Shown here one piece after another: positions 1 through 6,800 of a stretch of 9,528 nucleotides of DNA. The first letter of the stretch is position 1; the number at the start of each line of letters is the position of its first letter. Origin of the DNA: Planctomycetota bacterium (GTDB lineage Bacteria > Planctomycetota > Planctomycetia > Pirellulales > Pirellulaceae). The translations under genes and the position numbers were made by a program. The notes under the pieces were generated by a model, which saw only the letters and a program-made list of their open reading frames with translations, had not been told where the DNA came from and made no database searches. The stretch spans positions 1 through 9,528 of the forward strand of contig JAPLNJ010001017.1 in NCBI GenBank assembly GCA_026692885.1, given 5' to 3'.

Positions 1-567
1 GTCGTCTTGGCACCAGGGATAGTGCGCGGCCAGCACGTCCTCGATCGGCCGCTGGGCATTGACGCAGTGGCTGTAGATCGCCAGACACGTGCCTTTGCGC
101 GGAAACCGTTTGTCCGTGCTGGTCAGGCCAAGTTCCGTCCGCACCACGTCGAGCAGGTCTTCCGCATCGCTGCGGTCGAGGATCGTGAAGTCGGGATCAA
201 GTCCAATCGAGGGGCCATAGGTGCGCAGGAACCGCGAGGCCGTGGCATGAAACGTTCCACCCCAGACGGCGCGACTGGCGGAGAGCGCAGGCGATTTCGC
301 CAACCAGGATTGATCGAGTTGCCGCAGTACGCCATCGACACGGCGGAGCATTTCGGCAGCCGCCCGCCGCGTGAATGTCAGCAGCAGCAGGCGTGCGGGG
401 GGGACGCCCTGCAGGATCCGGTACACCACCCGATGCACCAGCGTGCAGGTCTTGCCGGTGCCGGCTCCGGCGATGATCAGCAACGGTTCGTCACCATGCT
501 CGACCGCCCGTCGCTGTGCGGCGTTCAGGTCCTTGAGAACTTCCGTGGCTAGACTTCGTTCCGTCAT
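1..567 (-). CDS. UvrD/Rep-family superfamily I DNA helicase, N-terminal part (cut by window edge)
   Basis: This is the first 189 residues of an ATP-dependent 3'-5' DNA helicase of superfamily I; the frame stays open to base 1, so the remainder lies outside. Visible motifs are a Q-motif region (LNAAQRRAV, residues 14-22), a Walker A loop (GAGTGKT, 34-40), motif Ia (LLLLTFTRRAAAEML, about 60-74) and motif Ib (GTFHATASRFLR, 104-115). Their spacing is that of UvrD/PcrA/Rep proteins, which act in repair and replication restart. Walker B and the later helicase motifs would lie past the edge, so UvrD, PcrA and Rep cannot be separated. The ATG at 567-565 is supported by a purine-rich GGAGGGG about 8 bases upstream. 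A REP-like hairpin (591-619) sits immediately before that site, so it would be in the 5' leader if transcription starts further up. The gene follows a toxin-antitoxin pair after a gap of about 150 bases. Confidence 0.9.
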   Translation of the reverse strand, partial: MTERSLATEVLKDLNAAQRRAVEHGDEPLLIIAGAGTGKTCTLVHRVVYRILQGVPPARLLLLTFTRRAAAEMLRRVDGVLRQLDQSWLAKSPALSASRAVWGGTFHATASRFLRTYGPSIGLDPDFTILDRSDAEDLLDVVRTELGLTSTDKRFPRKGTCLAIYSHCVNAQRPIEDVLAAHYPWCQDD

Positions 568-590
568 TCCGGCAGCCCCTCCGTATGCTG

Positions 591-619
591 CTTCGTAGGT
601 CGGGCTTTCCAGCCTGACG
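591..619 (+). repeat. REP-like palindrome, family A, copy 1
   Basis: A GTAG tetranucleotide (595-598) is followed directly by an 8-base stem, TTCC loop and 8-base stem (599-618). One stem position is a G-T wobble (602 against 615). Over 29 bases it matches the copy at 2801-2829 except at three positions, two of which are a compensating pair (604/613 here, 2814/2823 there). It lies 24 bases upstream of the helicase start codon. Confidence 0.8.
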
Positions 620-718
620 CACTGGGTCGGCACGCATCCAACTGTTCCGACCGTCCGCGATGACCGCAGACTCTCGTGACCGAGGCGATTGATCAAACTC
701 GCAACGGTGCGGCCCCCG

Positions 719-1039
719 TTACTCAGATTTCAGAATAGTGTCAACAGATTGCGCCCCGTGCAAGACACGCACCACGTCGATTCCGTCCTCCAAGGGCAGG
801 TAGAAAATCAGATACTTACTGAATCGACGACTGACGCGCGAGCAACGCAGCCTGGACAAGCGGACGTTCCCCGTCCGATAGCTTCCTCCGGCGTACGGGT
901 GATCCGCCAACTCACGCAACGTGCCCTCGACCTCCTCAAAGAAGTGATCCGCCGCATTCAGGCTGCGCTCCGCTAGGTACGCAAAATGGTCCACGAGGTC
1001 GTCACGAGCCCGATCTCGGCGGATGATTCGACGCGTCAC
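719..1039 (-). CDS. parE: ParE-family (RelE/ParE superfamily) toxin
   Basis: This 106-residue basic protein has the ParE plan: an N-terminal strand followed by an alpha-helical hairpin (about residues 10-45, with ARDDLVDHFAYLAE and AADHFFEEVEGTLREL), then ELADHPYAGG, and a C-terminal sheet ending in KYLIFYLPLEDGIDVVRVLHGAQ. The YLIFY strand and the VLRVLHG-like end are hallmarks of the family. ParE toxins are known to inhibit DNA gyrase; that activity is inferred here by family. Its GTG start (1039-1037) overlaps the antitoxin TGA stop as GTGA, so translation is probably coupled. The length is slightly above the usual 90-105 residues. The pair is probably autoregulated from the site upstream of the antitoxin. 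Confidence 0.87.
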   Translation of the reverse strand: MTRRIIRRDRARDDLVDHFAYLAERSLNAADHFFEEVEGTLRELADHPYAGGSYRTGNVRLSRLRCSRVSRRFSKYLIFYLPLEDGIDVVRVLHGAQSVDTILKSE

Positions 1040-1293
1040 GAGGCCGTCCTGGCTACTACCCGCTCCAAGCCTTCACGCCGCATCTCCGCCCACTCTTCGG
1101 GGCGCAACTCCCGGGCCGGACTGTCGATCCCTTCCAATAACGCCGCTTCGACATCTTGCTTGCCGTAACTCGTCTGAAGCTCGCGCAGGACCGACTGAAT
1201 GTAGTCTCCGGGGCCACGAAAACCTGCCTTGGCAGCCTCGTTTTCAACGAATTCCCGCATCGACTCGGACAGCTCAAGCTGGATAGTGCTCAT
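1036..1293 (-). CDS. parD: ParD-like ribbon-helix-helix antitoxin
   Basis: An 85-residue antitoxin partner of the downstream ParE. The N-terminal half (STIQLELSESMREFVENEA, then a glycine-containing turn and DYIQSVLRELQ) has the strand-helix-helix pattern of ParD DNA-binding domains. The C-terminal part (EAALLEGIDSPARELRPEEW, then an acidic/basic helix) resembles the toxin-wrapping tail, where LLEGLDSG-like wording is common in ParD. I chose the ATG at 1293-1291 over an in-frame ATG seven codons earlier. AAGGAG lies 8 bases before the chosen ATG, and the ribbon-helix-helix strand begins right after it. The last base pairs overlap the toxin start (GTGA). ParD normally neutralises ParE and represses the operon, which is the expected role here. 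Confidence 0.88.
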   Translation of the reverse strand: MSTIQLELSESMREFVENEAAKAGFRGPGDYIQSVLRELQTSYGKQDVEAALLEGIDSPARELRPEEWAEMRREGLERVVARTAS

Positions 1294-1301
1294 GGCCTCC
1301 A

Positions 1302-1344
1302 CTCCTTTGCACATAGTCTAGCCTGTTCCGCCAAGAGGCGGCAA
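1302..1344 (-). promoter_or_regulatory. Candidate parDE promoter with palindromic operator and Shine-Dalgarno
   Basis: Reading on the minus strand, TTGCCG (1344-1339) and TAGACT (1320-1315) form a weak -35/-10 pair with an 18-base spacer. A perfect 5-bp inverted repeat with a 4-base loop (1328-1341, CCGCC/GGCGG) overlaps the -35 and spacer, which is a sensible place for an autorepressor. AAGGAG (1307-1302) is the ribosome site that fixes the antitoxin start. The implied leader would be very short, which weakens the promoter call. The ribosome site is well supported; the promoter and operator are inference. Confidence 0.3.
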
Positions 1345-1453
1345 GGTGTCCCGCCGGGTCCAGTCAACCGAGAAAGTAACCGACGCCTCGCCGGACTACT
1401 CCCACCTGCCCAGCCTGATGCACAGCATCACGGCCAGTTGGCCGACGCCCGAG

Positions 1454-1489
1454 AAAAAATGCTGGGCCTTGTTCTACTGGAACCAGGGC
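1454..1489 (-). terminator. Possible intrinsic terminator after the dihaem cytochrome gene
   Basis: In the minus-strand transcript a 10-base imperfect stem (1489-1480 with 1474-1465, two mismatches, 5-base loop) is followed after 5 bases by six U residues (1459-1454). It overlaps the stop codon of the cytochrome gene. The stem is imperfect and not strongly GC-rich near the U tract, so this is a moderate to weak call. It would separate the respiratory cluster from the toxin-antitoxin genes. Confidence 0.35.
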
Positions 1490-2769
1490 ACTGGGGAGTA
1501 CGCTAAGACGCATTTCTCTTGCGGGCCTGCCCCCAGGGCCAGCTGGCTGGCGTTCTCCTCGGACAACTGACGGACGTAGTCCACCAGATGCCACAGATCC
1601 TCAGCTGTCAAACGTTTGTCCTCCGGGCCGGCACCGGCCGGTTTCAGGGAGGCGGCGGGCATGGGGGTGCCGGCGATCCCATTGTGAACTCGCAAGTACA
1701 GATCGGCCGGACGAGAGCCACCCCGGAAGACGCCGCGGCGGAGGTTGCGGGGCCGAATAGGCACCGGTGGCAACGCCCCCAAGGCCACGTACGGGTCTGC
1801 CGATGTCGGATTCTGGGGGTCCAGATACTCCTTGGTCCAGTCGTCGTAGTCGTTGGTCTGTCCGTCGCCCCGCGCTGTTTCCCCATGACACTTGACACAA
1901 TTCGCCACGTTGCCCAGAAATAACTCACGACCTTTGACGACAGACGCTGCCAAGTCCCAGTTCATCGGTGGGGGAGGCACCTCCGTGATTTGCTGCGGTG
2001 CATTCAACCACTGCTGCGCCACGTCCACAAGGATGGGCTGCAATCCTGCCACCTGCTCCAGCAGGGCCGCGGGTTCGAGGTCCCGGAGGGACAAGTTCCA
2101 CGGCCCCAGTCGCTCCGTGCGATCCAGACGGTCGACGGAATCGACGATCAGTGCCCGTTCCACTTCGCCCCGGATGGACAGGTACTTCACGTAGGGCACG
2201 AGGGCGTCCAAGTCTCCCTCATTCAACAGCCGAAACGATGGCATCGCCGATCCAGGCATGCCGTTTTGCAGGTCGCGCAGGAGATTCTCGTCGGTCGGCG
2301 GCGTCTTGCTCGGCGTCGACTTGAACTTGAAAACCCCGCTCCGAAAGTCGCGTGGGTAGGGTTCCAGGAGTACGGCGGTCGGACCGGCTCCGTCGCCCGT
2401 CGTACCGTGGCAAGGCGCGCAGTTGGCGCGATACACGCCACGATTCCGGCCCTGCTGATCGCTGCTGATCGGTCCGGCGGCGATGCGCAGCTTGTCGATC
2501 GGCAGTAGGCGGTCGAATTCCCGGTCTGGCAGCGGCGGCACGTGGGGGTCATCGGGAGTGCCGAACAAGGCGGCCAACACCTCCACGATATCTTGCTTCT
2601 GCTGCGGAGTCAGCTCGCTTCGGGCGGTCGCCTCCTGCCGCTTGAGGTACACCGCATGGAAACGAAACACCGTCTCGGGCCCACCGCAGCCGCCGTAGAG
2701 GATGAGCAGGGCGAACAGTCCATGGGCACCGGCGGGCAACCGAATTGGGGAGTGGCGTGAGGTCGTCAT
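1474..2769 (-). CDS. Dihaem c-type cytochrome, probable lipoprotein
   Basis: A 431-residue exported electron carrier with two class I-like cytochrome c domains. Haem site 1 is CAPCH (117-121), with a candidate distal methionine in GMPGSAMPSF (M176 or M171). Haem site 2 is CVKCH (291-295), with a candidate Met in GTPMPA (M370). The N-terminus has arginines followed by a hydrophobic run ending at Cys28 (LLILYGGC). This resembles a lipobox, although Tyr at -3 is unusual, so a plain anchor or signal peptide remains possible. Haem attachment and the location imply action outside the cytoplasmic membrane. It is the last gene of the respiratory cluster, 158 bases after the cupredoxin-like gene, with three REP-like hairpins between. 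No clear Shine-Dalgarno precedes the ATG. It probably accepts electrons from the octahaem cytochrome or the copper protein and passes them to an oxidase or reductase; partners are inferred from position only. Confidence 0.85.
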   Translation of the reverse strand: MTTSRHSPIRLPAGAHGLFALLILYGGCGGPETVFRFHAVYLKRQEATARSELTPQQKQDIVEVLAALFGTPDDPHVPPLPDREFDRLLPIDKLRIAAGPISSDQQGRNRGVYRANCAPCHGTTGDGAGPTAVLLEPYPRDFRSGVFKFKSTPSKTPPTDENLLRDLQNGMPGSAMPSFRLLNEGDLDALVPYVKYLSIRGEVERALIVDSVDRLDRTERLGPWNLSLRDLEPAALLEQVAGLQPILVDVAQQWLNAPQQITEVPPPPMNWDLAASVVKGRELFLGNVANCVKCHGETARGDGQTNDYDDWTKEYLDPQNPTSADPYVALGALPPVPIRPRNLRRGVFRGGSRPADLYLRVHNGIAGTPMPAASLKPAGAGPEDKRLTAEDLWHLVDYVRQLSEENASQLALGAGPQEKCVLAYSPVPWFQ

Positions 2770-2800
2770 CAGCAGCTAAATCGTGTTCGTCTCGGACGCG

Positions 2801-2829
2801 CTTCGTAGGTCAGCCTTTCCAGGCTGACG
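2801..2829 (+). repeat. REP-like palindrome, family A, copy 2
   Basis: GTAG (2805-2808) is followed by a perfect 8-bp stem with TTCC loop (2809-2828). It has the same orientation as copy 1 and is inverted relative to copies 3 and 4. It differs from the others by a G-C to C-G swap across the stem (2814 and 2823), which preserves pairing. Confidence 0.85.
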
Positions 2830-2909
2830 GTCATACCGTGTCAGGCTGGAAAGCCTGACCTACTTGGCTGACGGTCATACCGTGTCAGGCTGGAAAGCCT
2901 GACCTACTT
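2822..2909. repeat. Two 44-bp direct tandem repeats
   Basis: Bases 2822-2865 and 2866-2909 are identical 44-base units. Each contains an inverted family A hairpin plus a short spacer. The tandem copies point to a recent local duplication or slippage event. Confidence 0.92.
2840..2907 (-). repeat. REP-like palindromes, family A, copies 3 and 4 (inverted, tandem)
   Basis: Two identical hairpins, GTCAGGCTGGAAAGCCTGAC at 2840-2859 and again at 2884-2903. Each is followed by CTAC, which is GTAG on the minus strand. The stems are perfect 8-bp pairings closing a GGAA loop on the plus strand. Together with copy 2 they form a head-to-head arrangement like the REP/iREP mosaics (BIMEs) of enterobacteria. 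They lie in the transcribed spacer between the copper protein and the dihaem cytochrome, so they may affect mRNA stability or transcript ends. Confidence 0.85.
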
Positions 2910-2927
2910 GGCCGCGGTTCTGCCGCG

Positions 2928-3713
2928 TTAATCCGTAAACGCCGCCGGCGCCAGTTTGATCTCGCCGAGTGCATTGGCGCCAGGCTTGATGGTCAATTCC
3001 ACACGTCCCTTGGTCCATTCCGTGGCTTCGCCGTTCAATTGAACATTCCGCACATGCCCGGCTTTTTCATGCCAGAACTGGAAGGTCCACTTGCCCACCG
3101 GCAGGTTCTTGATCAGCAGCTTGCCGTTCTCGTCACTGACGCCCATGTAGGGCGACTCTCGAATCACGAGATAGCCGCTCATCCAAGGATGCAGCGCGCA
3201 GCTGACCTTGGCCGGGAGCCGCTCTTCGATCAGGAACGAATGTTCGAGATTCCCGTCCGGAGGAATCGTCGTGTTGATGGGCTGGTTCGACAAGGTGTCG
3301 ATCTTGCAGCTGTGGGCCACGGCATCGCTGTTGGTCATCAACAACGCTTGCGACGTCCGTAACATCGTCACGTGCGGAGCGAATCGGCAGCAATTGTTGT
3401 CGAGTTTGATTTTCGCATTCTTGCCCTCTTGGTAGGCAGGATGCGCGGCTGGCTTTGTCGCGTTCTTAGCCAGGTACACGAAGACCACGACGTTGGCGAT
3501 CCCCTTGTTCTTAGCGTTCACGGTCAGCGACTCGTCGAGCAGATTGAATTTGCTGCAGAGTTCAGTGTCCTTGGTAACCTGCAGGGCGGCGCCCTTCGGC
3601 GCGTCACCCTCGTAGATAAACGTTGCCGTCAAATCGCCCCACTCCTCGGCCGCCCCACAGTACCCGGTGAAACACAGGACCAACACGGATACTGCACCTA
3701 AGGTTCGTCGCAT
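2928..3713 (-). CDS. Secreted cupredoxin-like (MauL/plastocyanin-like) protein with C-terminal regulatory-like fold
   Basis: A 261-residue exported protein with a signal peptide (MRRTLGAVSVLVLCFTGYCGAA, cleavage near residue 22). The central domain carries a type 1 copper signature. His134 follows NSD (NSDAVAHSC), and Cys172-x2-His175-x2-Met178 is seen in SCALHPWM. CRFAPH (109-114) resembles the conserved CxFxPH patch of proteins annotated as methylamine utilisation MauL-like, common in planctomycetes. The C-terminus (about 190-255, with DENGKLLIKNLPVGKWTFQF) resembles a carboxypeptidase regulatory-like beta fold. A single-electron carrier or copper-binding role outside the membrane is inferred from ligands and context; the substrate is unknown. 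It lies 165 bases downstream of the octahaem cytochrome. AAGGAG (3729-3724) sits 10 bases before the ATG. Extra cysteines (53, 108, 136) are unexplained. A non-redox structural copper protein is the main alternative. Confidence 0.82.
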   Translation of the reverse strand: MRRTLGAVSVLVLCFTGYCGAAEEWGDLTATFIYEGDAPKGAALQVTKDTELCSKFNLLDESLTVNAKNKGIANVVVFVYLAKNATKPAAHPAYQEGKNAKIKLDNNCCRFAPHVTMLRTSQALLMTNSDAVAHSCKIDTLSNQPINTTIPPDGNLEHSFLIEERLPAKVSCALHPWMSGYLVIRESPYMGVSDENGKLLIKNLPVGKWTFQFWHEKAGHVRNVQLNGEATEWTKGRVELTIKPGANALGEIKLAPAAFTD

Positions 3714-3723
3714 GGCAATGGTT

Positions 3724-3729
3724 CTCCTT
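3724..3729 (-). promoter_or_regulatory. Shine-Dalgarno site of the cupredoxin-like gene
   Basis: AAGGAG on the minus strand, 10 bases before the ATG, adjoining a run of A residues. It supports this start. It is also notable because neither the octahaem nor the dihaem cytochrome has an obvious site of this kind. Confidence 0.7.
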
Positions 3730-3803
3730 TTTTCGTTTCGTTGATAGTCTTCCTAACGCAATCCACGGCCGCAGCCAAAGGGGCCGACGACGCCGACCTT
3801 CTC

Positions 3804-3831
3804 CCCTCGCGCCGGCACTCCGGGGAGAGGG
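3804..3831 (-). repeat. GC-rich palindrome, family B, intergenic copy
   Basis: An imperfect 12-bp stem with 4-base loop. Read on the minus strand it matches the copy at 7490-7517 at 26 of 28 bases. It lies in the 165-base spacer between the octahaem cytochrome stop codon and the cupredoxin-like gene. It has no downstream U tract, so it is better explained as a dispersed repeat than as a terminator. Confidence 0.75.
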
Positions 3832-3878
3832 GCACCGCTGGTGAATCGCACCGTACGCACCTACTACAGTCAAAGATT

Positions 3879-6800
3879 CTACTTTGCCGCCTCCATCACC
3901 GCCGGCGCGATCGGATGGCGGGACTTCGCATACTGATCAAAATTCATGAGTAAGTCTACCAAACCGTCGACTTGTTCGACACTCGTCCCGTGGTAAAGCG
4001 ATTGGTCGATACCGCCCAGTTGGGCGGCGCCGGGAACATAGGGGATATAGGCCGGCATGGGAGTGTAGGGCAAGAGAGACATCGGTTTCGCGATCCACCG
4101 TCGCACGTAGTCCGGACGCAATCGTTGGTGGACTTGGGCCAGGTCCGGCCCCTTGGCCCGATCGCTGGTTCTCGGGGAAAAATCGCCGACGATGTGGCAA
4201 CCGACGCAGAAGTTCTTGTTCGTCACGATCTGCATCGCGTGGTCAAGCCGCGTACCTCGCAGCGCATGCTCCGGCGTCGACAGCCGCTGGAGTAGATCCT
4301 GATATCGCTGTTCGGCTTGCTCCAGGCGGGCGGCGCGTCGGCCTAGGCTGGAGTCGTACGGATAGTCCGCGCCAGCGGCGGCGGCGAAGTAGTCGACCAG
4401 CCTTGTCGCCTCGCCAGGGGCCAAGTTGAACTTTGGCATGCGCAAGAACGCCGCCGGTCGTACGGGCTGAGGGTCTAGCAGGTAACTGTGCAGCCACGCC
4501 GTTTGCACCTTGGCGCCCTCGCCGACCAACGGTGGCGGCACCCAGCCCCACGCTTCAGATCCTTTGACGCTGGGGTTGGCCGATTTTTCGAGGGCAGCCA
4601 CGCGCGGCAGCAGGTACTTGGCCAGGAAGCCGCCACGGGCTGGATACTTCCGCGAGATCCGGCTGGCCGGAATCGTCACGGGTGCCACGCCGACCTGATA
4701 ATCGCGACCCTCCAAGGCCGCGGGCTGCCAGAGTTGGAAGACGTATTCCAAACGGTTCGGGAGAAAGGAGTCTTGGTCCGTGAGTTCGTCGCCCGCTTCA
4801 TCGAAGACCAGCGGTTTGCCGTTGTGGCCTAGCAGCGGGAATCCGGCCAGTGTGGTGTGCAGCCGGCCGCCGCGATCCGCGTGTGCCGAAGCCTGCACTT
4901 CCTCGGTGCTCGGGGGCAGTTCGGAGAACGGAAAGCTCGGCGAGCGCTGCTGCTCGGCGAAGCTACCGGGTACGGCAGCGATTTGCCATTTTTCCGGCTG
5001 CAGCACATGGCAGGTTGCGCACTGGTATCGCTGCAGCAGGGGTTCGGCCTCGGACAGCGTTTTCCGATGCTGCACAGGTTGGTACACGTATTTCTCCGTG
5101 GGCGGACGGCCGACCAAACCCAGGACGAAGGTCATCACCGCCTCGCGATCCTCGACGCTCAACGGGAACCGCGGCATGCGCAGCCGTTCATTGTAGCGTT
5201 TGTTCTCCGTCAGGCGGTAGTCGTAGCTACGCGGCTCCGTCAGTTTCTGATAGAGGAAGCCCACGCGATTCCCGGAACGAATTTGCCGCAAGTAGTACTC
5301 GGACGGAATAGTAGACGGCACAGTCCGTGTGTCGATATCCGCAGACGGAGTGTGCGAACTGCTCTGCAGAAACCCGCCCGTGGTTGTTTGGCCGCTCCCC
5401 ACGTCGTTTGCGCTGGTGCCGTGAGCCTGCAGGTACGGGACGATGTGTTCAAACGCCAATTGCGTGGGGTCCTTCCGGCCCCAGTCGCGCAGCGCCGGTC
5501 CGATGGGCTTGGCACCTTCGAAACCGGGAATATCGTGGCACGCGTAGCAGCCGAGTTTCAGGATCGTCTTGTGGCCGAGGTACAGCAGTTTCTGCCGATC
5601 GGGAAGCTGCCACGCCTTGTCCGCGTGACGTTCATCAGGGACAAGCAACTCTTGTTCGGCGGGGCGCAACGTCGCCTGGTGTTGTTGTGGAATTCCTCGC
5701 CTGGCGTACAACTCCACTTTCGACTCGTGGAAGGTGTCGCGCAGATGCTCGCAGACCAGGGCTTCGAGTTTCCCCGCGTCGAGACGTTCGAGCGAGGCAG
5801 TTCGAAAATTGCTGGTGTCGCTTCGCAGCAGGTACTCAACGAGATCCTCGCTCGGATCGGTCACAGCGACTACTCGGCCATCGGCGTCCTTCCGGGCGAG
5901 GGGTGTTAGCAGCAAGTCGGGCATCAGCGTCCGCGGACTGTCGTGTGCGGGTTGCTTGAGCCACGTGGTGAGCCACCGTCGTCCACTGTCAGGCCCAAAC
6001 TTCGCGACCAAATTCGACAGTTCGGGACCCGCGACAAGGGCCTGAGGATCACGCAACGCTGTGGCGTCTGGAAAATCCTGGTGGTCGTGGCACGCCAAGC
6101 AGCCACGCGTCTGGAACAGGAGCTTTCCGCGAGCAGCTTTTTCTACGGCTGTCGAGGCCGCCACGCCGTGCGGATCTGCCAGGTTATCGACTGCCTGCGT
6201 CCGGTTCATCAGATAGGCGACCACCGCGCGAATCTCGATCGGTTCGTAGTTTTGCGAGACCTGCTGGCTCTTGCCATCCAAGTGATTCCAGACGCCGAAG
6301 AAGCGAGGCATACGCGTGCTGGGGCGGAAGTGCTGCGGGTTGCCGACCCAGTCCTGCAGGAACGCCTCTGCCAGCTTCTGGCCGACGTGGCGGAGACTCG
6401 GACCGACCTTGCGGAGCGTCCCTGGATGGTCCTGGTCCTTGAGCAACGGCGCGAGTCTCGCCAGTTCGGACATCCCCGCCGGCCCCAGCCGAGCACTACC
6501 TTTCGCCGGTGTCGCAGCTTGCTCCAGCAGTCGCCGCAACGCGCGCCGCGCCGAGACGTCATGCGGGTCGACCCCCAGTCGCATGGCCCCCTCCAGCATC
6601 TGTTCCAAAGCCTGCAATGACGGCTGCGAGGGTGCGGCTTCTGCCGAGCCGTTGGCGGGCGTCGCCGGATGATCCGCAGCGAGTCGCACCCGCAACTGGT
6701 GCGCCAGTTCCTGAGCAGCGGCGGCGTAGTTCGGCTCCACGCGCAAGTCTGGACCGCTGCTCTGGTCGCCTCCGAAGCCATTGATTTCATGGCAGCCGAA

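Noticed and set aside
7..552. Plus-strand open frame of 181 codons at the window start
   Set aside because: The opposite strand encodes clear superfamily I helicase motifs (Walker A, Ia, Ib) across the same bases; the plus frame is its shadow.
1312..1314. Upstream ATG as the antitoxin start
   Set aside because: The next ATG at 1293 has AAGGAG at good spacing and begins the ribbon-helix-helix strand; the upstream ATG would place the ribosome site inside the coding region.
2801..2909. CRISPR array
   Set aside because: Only two direct 44-bp units with no unique spacers; the structure is palindromic REP-like hairpins, and no cas genes are in view.
3804..3831. Intrinsic terminator after the octahaem cytochrome
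   Set aside because: The stem has mismatches and no U tract follows in the minus-strand transcript; near-identity to the copy inside the coding region shows it is a dispersed repeat.
3740..3878. TTGACT near the end of the octahaem gene as a -35 for the copper protein
   Set aside because: No acceptable -10 box lies 16-18 bases downstream, so I cannot support a promoter; read-through from the upstream gene is as likely.
4857..5909. Long plus-strand open frame of 350 codons opposite the octahaem cytochrome gene
   Set aside because: It is a shadow of the minus-strand gene, which has eight haem motifs and consistent domains; the plus-strand product has no recognisable domain. The other long plus-strand frames in this gene were rejected for the same reason.
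6492..6665. Repeated peptide ATPA(N/K)GSA at residues 717-724 and 767-774 of the octahaem cytochrome
   Set aside because: The underlying DNA is well diverged between the two spots and the peptide is low in complexity; not enough to call a repeat unit.
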